Notes under the pieces: model-generated
What the model was told of the DNA's origin: nothing
The model's input: the letters and a program-made list of their open reading frames with translations, nothing else
Databases searched by the model: none
Position numbers and translations under genes: made by a program
Assembly (NCBI RefSeq): GCF_016342785.1
Contig: NZ_JAEINH010000004.1
Span: 124,001-188,000, forward strand
DNA: 64,000 nt
Direction: 5' to 3'
Origin: Sanguibacter suaedae
Lineage (GTDB): Bacteria; Actinomycetota; Actinomycetes; Actinomycetales; Cellulomonadaceae
In this document: one piece after another, positions 34,737 to 43,603 of the stretch
Layout of the letters: the number at the start of each line of letters is the position of its first letter
How positions within the stretch are numbered: the stretch's first letter is position 1

Positions 34737-35956
34737 GGGCGATGCGCAGCACGCGGACCGCGCGCGTCGCCGGGGTCGTGGCGGTCGCCCTGGCGCTCGC
34801 CGCGTGCGGCGGGGACGACGACCGGGCGGCGGAGCCCACGGGCGGCTCGACGTCCGCAGGGGCCACGACGGAGCCCGCGGAGGACGCGCCCACCGACGCC
34901 GCCGGCGAGGGGGACACCGGTGAGGACGGCGACCGCACCGTCCCCGAGGTCCCGCTCGTCACCGCGGACGTCGCCGAGGTCGTGGCGACCGGGCTCGCGG
35001 CCCCGTGGGGTCTCGCCGAGCTGCCCGACGGGGCGTGGCTCGTCACCGAGCGAGACGACCGCAGGCTGCTGCGCGTGACCGACGGTTCCACGACGCCGGT
35101 GACGGGGGAGGGCGCGGACGACCTCGCCGAGCTCACCGTCACCGACGGTGAGGGCGGGCTCCTCGGGGTGGCGGTCTCACCGACGTTCGACGAGGACGGC
35201 CTCGTCTTCCTCTACCGGACCGCGGAGGGCGGCAACCAGGTGCTCCGTGGCGAGCTCCAGGGGACGCGGCTCGGAGCGCTCGAGGTGATCCTCGACGCCG
35301 TCCCCGCGGCGGCCACGCACGACGGCGGGCAGGTCGCCTTCGGGCCCGACGGCCACCTCTACGTCTCGACCGGCGACGCCGGGTCGCCGCGACTCGCCCA
35401 GAACCCCGACTCGCTCGCCGGGAAGATCCTGCGCATCACCCCCGACGGGTCCGCGGCTCCCGGCAACCCGATCCCCGGATCACCCCTGTGGTCCCTGGGG
35501 CACCGCAACGTCCAGGGCCTCGGGTGGTCCGAGGACGGCCGGATGTTCGCGTCCGAGCTCGGGCAGAACACCGCCGACGAGCTCAACCTCGTGGTCGCCG
35601 GCGGCAACTACGGGTGGCCCGACGTCGAGGGCGTCGGTGCGGAGGCGAGCACCGCCGCCGGGTTCGTCGACCCTCTCGTCACGTGGGACACCGCCGAGGC
35701 GTCCCCCAGCGGGCTCGCCGTCACCGGCGAGGGCGTGTACCTCGCCGCGCTGCAGGGCGAGCGTCTGTGGCGCGTCCCGCTGGCGGCCCAGGGCGTCGGG
35801 CAGCCGCAGTCGCTGCTCGAGGGCGGCACCGGTCGGGTCCGCACCGTGGTCACGGGCTCCGACGGCGACCTGTACGTCCTCACGAGCACCACCGACGGCC
35901 GTGGCGAGCCCGGCCCAGACGACGACCGCCTGCTCCGCGTCACCGTCGACGACTGA
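34733..35956 (+). CDS. PQQ-type sugar dehydrogenase lipoprotein
   Basis: 407 residues. A lipobox ALAAC puts the lipidated cysteine at C25; a Thr/Glu/Asp-rich spacer of about 50 residues leads to the beta-propeller of soluble glucose/sorbosone dehydrogenases (APWGLAELPDGAWLVTERDD, GGQVAFGPDGHLYVSTGDAG, GHRNVQGLGW, ELGQNTADELN). Family members oxidise aldoses with PQQ and calcium; actinobacterial homologues may do other chemistry. GTG 34733 overlaps the upstream stop (GTGA); ATG 34742 is the alternative. Confidence 0.88.
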   Translation: MRAMRSTRTARVAGVVAVALALAACGGDDDRAAEPTGGSTSAGATTEPAEDAPTDAAGEGDTGEDGDRTVPEVPLVTADVAEVVATGLAAPWGLAELPDGAWLVTERDDRRLLRVTDGSTTPVTGEGADDLAELTVTDGEGGLLGVAVSPTFDEDGLVFLYRTAEGGNQVLRGELQGTRLGALEVILDAVPAAATHDGGQVAFGPDGHLYVSTGDAGSPRLAQNPDSLAGKILRITPDGSAAPGNPIPGSPLWSLGHRNVQGLGWSEDGRMFASELGQNTADELNLVVAGGNYGWPDVEGVGAEASTAAGFVDPLVTWDTAEASPSGLAVTGEGVYLAALQGERLWRVPLAAQGVGQPQSLLEGGTGRVRTVVTGSDGDLYVLTSTTDGRGEPGPDDDRLLRVTVDD

Positions 35957-35967
35957 CGGCGTCCCGT

Positions 35968-35990
35968 CGGTGGAACCCTGACCTCCACCG
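35968..35990 (+). terminator. Weak hairpin after the sugar dehydrogenase gene
   Basis: 7-bp stem CGGTGGA (35968-35974) with TCCACCG (35984-35990), 9-nt loop, 12 nt after the stop and before the metG -10 box. Confidence 0.4.
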
Positions 35991-36016
35991 GGCGCGTGAC
36001 GCCCTAGCATTGCCCC

Positions 36017-37684
36017 ATGGCCCACGACGAGAACGCAGCGCCCGCCGGGGCGCAGAGCTTCTACCTCACCACCCCGATCTTCTACGTCAACGACGCCCCG
36101 CACATCGGGCACGCGTACACCACGGTCGCGGCCGACGTCCTCACCCGCTGGCACCGCCAGCGTCAGGAGGACGTGTGGTTCCTCACCGGGACGGACGAGC
36201 ACGGGCAGAAGGTCATGCGGACGGCGGAGGCTCACGGGGTCACGCCGCAGGAATGGGCCGACCGCCTCGTGGAGAGCGCCTGGGAGCCGGTGCTCACCAC
36301 CCTCGACGCGCGCAACGACGACTTCATCCGGACCACGCAGCCCCGTCACACGGAGCGGGTCCGGTCCTTCATCCAGAAGCTCTACGACGACGGCGAGATC
36401 TACGCGGGCTCCTACGAGGGCCCGTACTGCGTGGGCTGCGAGGAGTACAAGCTCCCCGGTGACCTCGTCGACGGGACCGGAGACCTCGAGGGCTCGAAGC
36501 TGTGCCCCGTCCACGGCAGGCCCGTCGAGATGCTCTCCGAGCAGAACTACTTCTTCCGCATGAGCGCCTACGCGGACCGCCTCCTGGCGCTCTACGAGGA
36601 GCACCCGGAGTTCGTGCAGCCGGCGAGCGCCCGCAACGAGGTCGTCGGCTTCGTCAAGCAGGGCTTGCAGGACCTGTCGATCTCCCGGTCCACCTTCGAC
36701 TGGGGCATCCCCATCCCGTGGGACTCCTCCCACGTCCTGTACGTGTGGTTCGACGCGCTGCTCAACTACATGACCGCCGTCGGGCAGGGGTCCGCGGACC
36801 CCGCGGACGCGGAGAAGTTCGCGCGGACGTGGCCCGCGGACGTCCACCTCGTGGGCAAGGACATCCTCCGGTTCCACGCCGTTATCTGGCCGGCGATGCT
36901 CATGGCCGCCGGGCTGCCGCTGCCGAGGACCGTCTTCGCGCACGGGTGGCTCCTCGTGGGCGGCGAGAAGATGAGCAAGTCCAAGCTCACCGGCATCGCC
37001 CCGAGCCAGATCATCGACCACTTCGGGTCCGACGCCTTCCGGTACTACTTCATGCGGGCCATCCCCTTCGGGCAGGACGGGTCGTTCTCCTGGGAGGACC
37101 TCTCGGCCCGGTACAACGCAGAGCTCGCCAACGGGTTCGGCAACCTCGCCTCCCGGGTCGCCGCCATGATCGGCAAGAACTTCGGGGGAGCCCTGCCCGC
37201 CCCCGGGTCCCCGACGGACGCCGAGGAGGCGCTGCAGGCGGTCGCCACCAAGGCCGTCGCGGACGCCGAGGACGCGATCGACCGCATCGCACCGCACGAG
37301 GCCATCAACGCGATCTGGACCCTCGTCGACGCCACGAACATGTACCTCACGGAGCAGGAACCGTGGAAGGTCGCCAAGCTCCCCGGGGAGACCGCCGGCG
37401 GAGCGGGTGTGGAGGGCGGTCGCCTGGCGACGATCCTCGTCACCGCCGCCGAGGCGCTGCGCGTCCTCGCGGTGCTCCTCAACCCCGTGGTCCCCAAGGC
37501 CGCGACCGGCCTGTGGACGCTCCTCGGCGCCGAGGCCGCCGTCGGCCCGCTCGACGCCCAGGACGTCCGCACCGTGGCTCCGTTCGGGCAGCTCCCCGCC
37601 GGGACCACCGTCACCAAGGGCGACGCCCTCTTCCCGAGGCTCGAGGACCCCGAGGAGATCCCCGGCGCCCCCACCACGGCCTGA
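36017..37684 (+). CDS. metG: Methionyl-tRNA synthetase
   Basis: 555 residues; class I enzyme charging tRNA-Met. HIGH motif at 29-32 (APHIGHAY), KMSKS at 318-322 (GEKMSKSKL), an insertion with CVGC and LCPVHG metal-type residues (about 138-168), and the anticodon-binding helical domain to the end. It lacks the C-terminal EMAPII/Trbp111 dimerisation domain, as is usual for short actinobacterial enzymes. ATG has TAGCAT exactly 6 nt upstream: leaderless. tatD follows after 1 nt. Confidence 0.97.
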   Translation: MAHDENAAPAGAQSFYLTTPIFYVNDAPHIGHAYTTVAADVLTRWHRQRQEDVWFLTGTDEHGQKVMRTAEAHGVTPQEWADRLVESAWEPVLTTLDARNDDFIRTTQPRHTERVRSFIQKLYDDGEIYAGSYEGPYCVGCEEYKLPGDLVDGTGDLEGSKLCPVHGRPVEMLSEQNYFFRMSAYADRLLALYEEHPEFVQPASARNEVVGFVKQGLQDLSISRSTFDWGIPIPWDSSHVLYVWFDALLNYMTAVGQGSADPADAEKFARTWPADVHLVGKDILRFHAVIWPAMLMAAGLPLPRTVFAHGWLLVGGEKMSKSKLTGIAPSQIIDHFGSDAFRYYFMRAIPFGQDGSFSWEDLSARYNAELANGFGNLASRVAAMIGKNFGGALPAPGSPTDAEEALQAVATKAVADAEDAIDRIAPHEAINAIWTLVDATNMYLTEQEPWKVAKLPGETAGGAGVEGGRLATILVTAAEALRVLAVLLNPVVPKAATGLWTLLGAEAAVGPLDAQDVRTVAPFGQLPAGTTVTKGDALFPRLEDPEEIPGAPTTA

Positions 37685-37685
37685 C

Positions 37686-38600
37686 GTGGCGAGGCGCGAG
37701 CGCGACCGCAGCCGCCCCCCGGCACCCGAGCCGCTGCCGGGGGAGGTCGTCGACAACCACACCCACCTCGACTCCGTCGGCCACGTCCTGCCCGACGGGA
37801 TCCCCGTCCCCGGGGTGGCCGAGCTCGTCGCGGAGGCCGCCGCCGTCGGGGTCACCCGCATGGTGCAGGTCGGGTGCGACCTCCCGGCCGCCCGGTGGAC
37901 CGACCGCGTCGTCCGCGAGCACGACGCGCTCCTCGGCGCCGTCGCCATCCACCCCAACGAGGCGCCCCTCCACGCGGGCGTCCGGGACGTCGGGCCCGAC
38001 GGGCTGCCCCCGGCGCCCCAGGAGCACCACGACGTCGACCTCGACACCGCGGTCGCGGAGATCGCGGACCTCGCGCGCGGCAACGAGCGCATCCGGGCGA
38101 TCGGCGAGACCGGCATGGACCTCTACCGCACCGGTGCTGCCGGGCTCGACGCCCAGCGCAGGTCCTTCCGTGCGCACGTCGCGCTCGCCAAGGAGCTGGG
38201 CCTGGCCCTGCAGATCCACGACCGTGACGCGCACGCCGAGGTCCTCGAGGTGCTCGCCTCGGACGGGGCGCCCGAGCGGACCGTGTTCCACTGCTACTCC
38301 GGGGACGCCGGGATGGCGCGGTTCTGCGCCGAGCAGGGCTGGTACCTGTCGTTCGCAGGGCCCGTGACGTTCTCGGCGAACGACGGGCTCCGCGAGGCGC
38401 TGCGCAGCGTGCCGCTGGGGCAGGTGCTCGTCGAGACCGACGCCCCGTACCTCACGCCGCACCCCTACCGGGGGCGGCCCAACGCCCCGTACCTCGTGCC
38501 GGTCACGGTGCGAGCCGTCGCGGACGTCGTCGGGGTGGACGTCGCGACGGTGTGCCGGACCGTCACGCAGACGTCGGAGGCCGTCTACGGGCGGTGGTGA
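37686..38600 (+). CDS. tatD: TatD-family metal-dependent hydrolase
   Basis: 304 residues, amidohydrolase fold. HTHLD (about 19-23), GETGMDLYR, QIHDRDA, FHCYSGD and VETDAPYLTP supply the metal ligands of TatD DNases. An insertion around residues 100-120 (PDGLPPAPQEHHDVD) is typical of actinobacteria. GTG starts 1 nt after the metG stop, so the two are coupled. metG-tatD-rpf-ksgA order is conserved in the phylum. Confidence 0.95.
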   Translation: MARRERDRSRPPAPEPLPGEVVDNHTHLDSVGHVLPDGIPVPGVAELVAEAAAVGVTRMVQVGCDLPAARWTDRVVREHDALLGAVAIHPNEAPLHAGVRDVGPDGLPPAPQEHHDVDLDTAVAEIADLARGNERIRAIGETGMDLYRTGAAGLDAQRRSFRAHVALAKELGLALQIHDRDAHAEVLEVLASDGAPERTVFHCYSGDAGMARFCAEQGWYLSFAGPVTFSANDGLREALRSVPLGQVLVETDAPYLTPHPYRGRPNAPYLVPVTVRAVADVVGVDVATVCRTVTQTSEAVYGRW

Positions 38601-38685
38601 CCCCACCCGGCCGGCAGTTCATGGAGAGTTCGTGAGAGGTCGGGCCGATCGTCACCCGGGGGATGATCCGTGGTCGGCGCTCCGC

Positions 38686-38691
38686 TACGGT
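38686..38691 (+). promoter_or_regulatory. -10 box (TACGGT) of the first G5/DUF348 gene
   Basis: TACGGT 38 nt upstream of the start codon, identical to the boxes before the NlpC/P60 gene and rpfB. No good -35 match is seen (ATGATC at 17 nt). Confidence 0.45.
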
Positions 38692-38728
38692 TGACCAGCC
38701 CCCACCCACAGAGGAGAACGACCCGCCC

Positions 38729-39910
38729 GTGACCGTGACCCTGCGCACCGGAGGCGTCCCCGGCGTCGCCCGCACCGTCGCGCACGCCCTCGTGCTCGTG
38801 TCGGTGGCGGCGGGCACCACGACGATCACGGCCATGCACAAGACGGTGACGATCGAGGTCGACGGGGACCAGCGCACCGTCTCCGCGTTCGGGCGCACGG
38901 TCGAGGACGTCCTCGCCGGCCACCGGGTCGAGGTCGCGGCCGACGACCAGGTCTTCCCGTCGGTGCAGAGCTCGGTCTCCGACGGAGACCTCATCGTCGT
39001 CCGGACTGTGCGCATGGTGGAGGTCGAGATCGACGGCGAGGTGCAGACGATCGCCTCGACGGCCCTCACCGTCGGCGAGATGCTCGAGGAGCTGGGGCCC
39101 CGCACCCGGGGTGCGGCCGTGAGCGCGTCGCGCTCGGACGCGCTCGGACGGGACCGCCTGCGGATCTCCACGCTCAAGGAGGTCTCCGTGGCGATCGACG
39201 GCGGCACGAGCAGCATGGAGACGGCCGCGGGCACGGTGCGCGAGGTCCTCGAGTCCGCGGGCGTGGTCCTCAACCCGGGCGACGTCGTGGACCCTGCGCT
39301 CGACAGCGTCCCGGTCGACGGCGGCGTCATCACCGTGGGCCGGGCCGCGAGCTCGACGGACACCACGACGGAGGCGCTGCCCTTCGAGGTCGAGGAGGTC
39401 GAGGACCCGACCCTCGTCGTCGGCCAGCGCGTCGTGTCCCAGACGGGGCGCGTGGGCCAGGCCGTGACGACGTACGACGTGACGCTCGTCGACGGCGTGG
39501 AGACCGCACGCACGGTCCTGGCGCAGCAGGTCACGGTGAGTCCTCGCAACGAGGTGGTCAAGGTGGGGACGCTCGACCTGCCCGACCCGTCGACGGTGGT
39601 CGTCGACCCCGGGTCCGCGCGGGCGCTCGGACAGTCCATGGTCCTCGAGCGCGGGTGGGGCGCGGAGCAGTTCACGTGCCTCGACTCGTTGTGGACCAAG
39701 GAGTCGAACTGGAAGGTCACGGCCGAGAACGCGTCGAGCGGCGCCTACGGCATCCCCCAGTCGTTGCCCGGCACGAAGATGGCGTCCGTCGCCGACGACT
39801 GGCGCACCAACGCGGCCACGCAGATCACGTGGGGGCTCGGGTACATCGAGGGCCGCTACGGCACACCGTGCGCGGCGTGGGCGCACTCGCAGCAGAAGAA
39901 CTGGTACTGA
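38729..39910 (+). CDS. DUF348/G5 protein with C-terminal lysozyme-like domain
   Basis: 393 residues, exported (signal or anchor at about 10-30). Three DUF348 ubiquitin-like repeats (KTVTIEVDGDQRTVSAF; VRMVEVEIDGEVQTIAS; LKEVSVAIDGG), a G5-like domain (about 210-295), then a goose-lysozyme/transglycosylase-like domain (about 315-393) with candidate catalytic E325 in LWTKESNW and two cysteines. It is a structural cousin of RpfB with a different muralytic head, located immediately before rpfB. The start is GTG 38729; GAGGAG lies 12 nt upstream, somewhat far. Confidence 0.88.
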   Translation: MTVTLRTGGVPGVARTVAHALVLVSVAAGTTTITAMHKTVTIEVDGDQRTVSAFGRTVEDVLAGHRVEVAADDQVFPSVQSSVSDGDLIVVRTVRMVEVEIDGEVQTIASTALTVGEMLEELGPRTRGAAVSASRSDALGRDRLRISTLKEVSVAIDGGTSSMETAAGTVREVLESAGVVLNPGDVVDPALDSVPVDGGVITVGRAASSTDTTTEALPFEVEEVEDPTLVVGQRVVSQTGRVGQAVTTYDVTLVDGVETARTVLAQQVTVSPRNEVVKVGTLDLPDPSTVVVDPGSARALGQSMVLERGWGAEQFTCLDSLWTKESNWKVTAENASSGAYGIPQSLPGTKMASVADDWRTNAATQITWGLGYIEGRYGTPCAAWAHSQQKNWY

Positions 39911-40071
39911 CGCACCGGTCGGTGATCCGCGGACCGGGTGAAAAGCGCGACTCGCCGACGTCGTGAGGGCTCCGTCCTCTTCCGCGGCATTATGCGCCGC
40001 AGCGCTCGTGGCCCGTGACCGGACGGACCGGGACGGGCCCGTTCGCCCGCAGCGCAGTCCGCCCGGACCTG

Positions 40072-40100
40072 TTGGCGGTTGATCACGGATCGGTTACGGT
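40072..40100 (+). promoter_or_regulatory. rpfB promoter (TTGGCG / TACGGT)
   Basis: TTGGCG (40072-40077) and TACGGT (40095-40100) with a 17-nt spacer; implied start near 40107, leaving a leader of about 190 nt. The 160 nt before it (39911-40071) hold no gene and no clear terminator. Confidence 0.55.
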
Positions 40101-40106
40101 CGACTG

Positions 40107-40294
40107 TCGCCACGACGCCGAACCGCTCTCCCGAGCGGAGCGCGGGCGGCGCCCGGACCTCAGGCGCACCTCGCGTGCGCCGCTCCACGGCTCGGGCCGA
40201 CGGCCGGATCAGGACGACCGCGTGGCACCCCGTCGGGGTGAGGGGATTCCCCGCCCACGGTCCTGTGCCCGGGACGCACCACGTCTGGACACCT
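40107..40294 (+). ncRNA. Structured 5' leader of rpfB-ksgA-ispE
   Basis: No conserved protein is encoded here. Several strong local stems are visible: CCGCTC-TCCC-GAGCGG, GGCGCAC-CTCGC-GTGCGCC, and CACCCC-GTC-GGGGTG followed by GGGGATTCCCC. The ydaO hallmarks are missing, so it is not the c-di-AMP class. In Mycobacterium tuberculosis rpfB is known to be controlled by an RNA switch in its leader and co-transcribed with ksgA and ispE; this leader occupies the same position. Confidence 0.5.
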
Positions 40295-41710
40295 GTGAAG
40301 AACCTCCTGAGCTCCCTGCCCTCCCGCCGCGCACGCGAGACGGACGCGGCACCTCGCCCGAACCGCCGGACCCGCGCCCTCGTGACCGGTGGCGTCGCCC
40401 TGGCCCTCGTCGGCGCCGGGTCGGCCGTGTACGCGACGGCGCACAAGACCGTGACGCTCGACGTCGACGGCGAGATCCAGACCGTCACCACGTTCTCCGG
40501 ATCCGTCGAGTCCCTCCTCGAGGAGAACGGTGTCACGGTGTCCGACGGCGACGTCGTCGCACCGTCCGGCAACGCGAAGCTCTCGGAGGGTTCCGACGTC
40601 GTCGTGCGCTACGCCCGCGAGATCACGATCATGCAGGACGGCGAGACGAGCACCACGACCACCACCGCCGTCGACGCCGACGAGTTCCTCGCGGCCTTCG
40701 CCGACCGGGGCGACGCCGTGCACCTCGTCGCCTCCCGCTCCGACTCCGCGGGGCGTGCCGACATCGGTCTGCGCCTGTCCCTCGACGGGCCCGTGACGCT
40801 CCGGGTCGACGGTGAGGACACCGAGGTCGAGGACGGCAGCGTCGGTCTCCCGCAGATCCTCGAGGACCACGACGTCACGCTCGGCACGCTCGACCGTCTG
40901 TCCGTCCAGCACCTGCCCACCGAGGCCGCGCTGGCCGCGCAGGCACGCGCCGAGAAGGCCGGGAAGGTTGCTGCTGAGGAGGCCTCGTCGGCCGGGACCG
41001 CACCTGCCGAGGGCGAGCCCACCGCGGACGCTTCCGCGGCTCCCGAGGCCGGGAAGACCCCGGACGTCATCGAGGACCCGACCGCCGACGAGACCCGGGT
41101 GACGGTCGTCATCGAGCGCGTCGTCGTCGCCGAGGAGGCCGTCGAGCACCCGATCCCGTTCGAGTCGGTGACCGAGGAGGACGCGACCCGCTTCGAGGAC
41201 CTCCCCGTCGTGACGCGCACCGAGGGTGTCGCCGGTGTCCGCACCGAGGTCTTCAGCGTGACCACCGTCGACGGTGTCGAGGAGTCGCGTGAGCTCGTCT
41301 CCGACGGCACCACCGTCGAGCCCGTCACCGAGGTCCTCGTCCAGGGCACCAAGGAGCGCCCGGTCGTCGTCGCCCCCAGGCCGAAGAGCCCGTCGACCTC
41401 GACGTCCTCCTCGGGTGGTTCCACAGCCGCAGCCCCGGCAGCCCCGGCGCCCGCCGCACCCGTGGTCACCGGTGACGTCTGGGGCCAGCTGGCCCAGTGC
41501 GAGTCCGGTGGCAACCCCTCGATCGTCAGCAGCAACGGCCTCTACCACGGCCTCTACCAGTTCTCGGTGGGCACGTGGCAGTCGGTCGGCGGCAGCGGTC
41601 TGCCGTCGCAGGCCAGCCCCGAGGAGCAGACCCAGCGCGCCCAGGCCCTCCAGGCCCGCTCCGGCTGGGGCCAGTGGCCGCACTGCTCGTCCAAGCTCGG
41701 CCTGCGCTGA
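40295..41710 (+). CDS. rpfB: Resuscitation-promoting factor RpfB
   Basis: 471 residues. N-terminal membrane segment (about 27-47), three DUF348 repeats (about 50-95, 105-150, 160-200), an Ala/Glu-rich linker, G5 (about 270-350), a Ser/Pro/Ala linker, and the Rpf lysozyme-like domain (last 75 residues) with catalytic E403 in AQCESGGNPS and C402 able to pair with C464. Rpf proteins cleave peptidoglycan glycan strands and wake dormant cells. The GTG start is taken where conserved sequence begins (KNLLSSLPSRR); there is no clear ribosome site. It heads rpfB-ksgA-ispE. Confidence 0.95.
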   Translation: MKNLLSSLPSRRARETDAAPRPNRRTRALVTGGVALALVGAGSAVYATAHKTVTLDVDGEIQTVTTFSGSVESLLEENGVTVSDGDVVAPSGNAKLSEGSDVVVRYAREITIMQDGETSTTTTTAVDADEFLAAFADRGDAVHLVASRSDSAGRADIGLRLSLDGPVTLRVDGEDTEVEDGSVGLPQILEDHDVTLGTLDRLSVQHLPTEAALAAQARAEKAGKVAAEEASSAGTAPAEGEPTADASAAPEAGKTPDVIEDPTADETRVTVVIERVVVAEEAVEHPIPFESVTEEDATRFEDLPVVTRTEGVAGVRTEVFSVTTVDGVEESRELVSDGTTVEPVTEVLVQGTKERPVVVAPRPKSPSTSTSSSGGSTAAAPAAPAPAAPVVTGDVWGQLAQCESGGNPSIVSSNGLYHGLYQFSVGTWQSVGGSGLPSQASPEEQTQRAQALQARSGWGQWPHCSSKLGLR

Positions 41711-41754
41711 GCCCACGACCGTCGGGTCCTCCGTGACCCTCTAGGCTCATCAGT

Positions 41755-42636
41755 ATGAACGACACCCCTGGCGCCCTGCTCGGTCCGGCTCAGATCCGCG
41801 ACCTGGCAGGGCGCCTCGGCGTCCGCCCCACGAAGACCCTCGGGCAGAACTTCGTGCACGACGCCGGCACGGTCCGCAAGATCGTCCGCTCGGCGGGCCT
41901 CACCCCGGGGCAGCGGGTCGTCGAGGTCGGACCCGGCCTCGGGTCGCTCACCCTGGGCCTCCTCGAGGCGGACGTGAGCGTCGTCGCCGTCGAGATCGAC
42001 CCGGTCCTCGCCGCGCAGCTGCCCCTCACGGTCCGCGAGACGGCCCCCGACCGCGCCGACCGGCTCGACGTGGTCCTCCAGGACGCCCTCACCGTCACGG
42101 AGCTGCCCGGACCCCCGCCCACGGCGCTCGTCGCGAACCTGCCGTACAACGTTGCCGTTCCGGTCCTGCTGACGTTCCTCGAGCGCTTCGACAGCCTCGA
42201 GCGGGTGCTCGTCATGGTCCAGGCCGAGGTCGCGGACCGCCTCGCCGCACCCCCCGGGTCCCGCACGTACGGCATCCCGTCGGTGAAGGCCGCCTGGTAC
42301 GCGACCGCGCGCCGCACCGCGACCATCGGGCGGTCCGTGTTCTGGCCGGTGCCCAACGTCGACTCGGCGCTGGTCCTCCTCGAGCGGCGTCCGGCGCCCG
42401 TGACGCTCGCCTCGCGCCAGCGGGTGTTCGCCGTCGTCGACGCCGCGTTCGCGCAGCGTCGCAAGACGCTGCGGGGCGCCCTCGCGCAGATCGCCGGGTC
42501 TCCTGCGGCCGCCCAGGCCGCCCTCGAGGCGGCGGGCGTCGATCCCGGGGCGCGCGGTGAACGGCTCACGGTCGAGGAGTTCGCACGGATCGCCGAGGCG
42601 CTCGATGCCGCCGGACCTGGCACAGTGGTCCCGTGA
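41755..42636 (+). CDS. rsmA: 16S rRNA dimethyladenosine transferase KsgA/RsmA
   Basis: 293 residues; dimethylates A1518 and A1519 of 16S rRNA with [26 protein letters not shown] (SAM loop), VAVEID, and the catalytic ANLPYNV motif are present, then the C-terminal helical domain with [15 protein letters not shown] has TAGGCT 7 nt upstream, so besides read-through from rpfB it probably has its own leaderless transcript. The stop overlaps the ispE GTG. Confidence 0.96.
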   Translation: MNDTPGALLGPAQIRDLAGRLGVRPTKTLGQNFVHDAGTVRKIVRSAGLTPGQRVVEVGPGLGSLTLGLLEADVSVVAVEIDPVLAAQLPLTVRETAPDRADRLDVVLQDALTVTELPGPPPTALVANLPYNVAVPVLLTFLERFDSLERVLVMVQAEVADRLAAPPGSRTYGIPSVKAAWYATARRTATIGRSVFWPVPNVDSALVLLERRPAPVTLASRQRVFAVVDAAFAQRRKTLRGALAQIAGSPAAAQAALEAAGVDPGARGERLTVEEFARIAEALDAAGPGTVVP

Positions 42637-43574
42637 ACCCTCCCTCGTACCTGAGCAGCGTCGCCACCCGCGGCCCCGCCGTTCGCGTCCGGGCGCCCGG
42701 CAAGGTCAACCTCTCCCTGCACGTCGGCAGCCCCGGGCCCGACGGGTACCACCCGCTCATCACCGTGTTCCAGGCCGTCTCGCTCTACGAGGACGTCACG
42801 GTGACCGCCGCCGACGAGCTCACGCTCTCCGTCACCGGCCACGGCGCGGAGCTCGTGCCCCTCGACGGCACGAACCTCGCGCTGCGTGCCGCCCACGCCC
42901 TCGCCGAGCGCGCGGGCGTCGACCGCGGCGCCGACATCGAGATCGTCAAGGGCGTCCCCGTCGCCGGGGGCATGGCCGGCGGGTCCGCCGACGCGGCCGC
43001 GACCCTCGTGGCTCTCGACGCCCTGTGGGGCACGGGCCTGACGCGCGACGAGCTGACCGACCTCGCGGCGGGGCTCGGCTCCGACGTGCCCTTCGCGCTC
43101 CACGGGCACACGGCCGTGGGCACCGGTCGTGGGACGGCGCTCACCCCCGCCATGGTCCGCGGCGAGTTCCACTGGGCGTTCGCGCTGCGTGCCGAGGGGC
43201 TCTCCACGCCCGACGTGTTCCGCCGCTTCGACGAGCGCGCCGGGGGACTGGCGCACGAGCTCGACGTCGAGACGGACACCGACGTCATGGCCGCCCTGCG
43301 CGCGGGGGACCCAGCCCGCCTCGGGCAGGCGCTGAGCAACGACCTCCAGGACGCCGCCGTGGACCTCGCCCCGGACCTCGCCGGCACGCTCGACGCCGCG
43401 ACGTCCGCCGGTGCGCTCGGCGTCGTCGTCTCCGGCTCCGGCCCCACAGTGGCCGCGCTCGCGCGCAGCCACCAGCACGCCCTCGCCATCGCGGCAGCGA
43501 TGACCGCCGAGGACGCGTGCGAGCAGGCGGTGTGCGCCTCCGGCCCTGTGGCCGGCGCCCGCATCGTCCCCTGA
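42633..43574 (+). CDS. ispE: 4-diphosphocytidyl-2-C-methylerythritol kinase
   Basis: 313-residue GHMP kinase of the MEP isoprenoid pathway. Start region [14 protein letters not shown], the phosphate loop [17 protein letters not shown] (about 110-126) and [11 protein letters not shown] identify IspE; the C-terminal [12 protein letters not shown] motif is intact. GTG overlaps the ksgA stop (GTGA), so translation is coupled. Confidence 0.95.
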   Translation: MNPPSYLSSVATRGPAVRVRAPGKVNLSLHVGSPGPDGYHPLITVFQAVSLYEDVTVTAADELTLSVTGHGAELVPLDGTNLALRAAHALAERAGVDRGADIEIVKGVPVAGGMAGGSADAAATLVALDALWGTGLTRDELTDLAAGLGSDVPFALHGHTAVGTGRGTALTPAMVRGEFHWAFALRAEGLSTPDVFRRFDERAGGLAHELDVETDTDVMAALRAGDPARLGQALSNDLQDAAVDLAPDLAGTLDAATSAGALGVVVSGSGPTVAALARSHQHALAIAAAMTAEDACEQAVCASGPVAGARIVP

Positions 43575-43603
43575 ACTCCACGAACACCGATCGAGAGAAG
43601 CAC

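Noticed and set aside
40107-40294. Possible second c-di-AMP riboswitch before rpfB
   Set aside because: A GCCGAA segment is present, but the GGGGGACCC block and the 3' hallmark block ending in TCGTAGGC are missing.
40079-40294. N-terminal extension of rpfB by 72 codons
   Set aside because: The extension is Arg/Pro/Gly-rich without a signal sequence; the typical RpfB N-terminus starts at GTG 40295 and the promoter box lies inside the extension.
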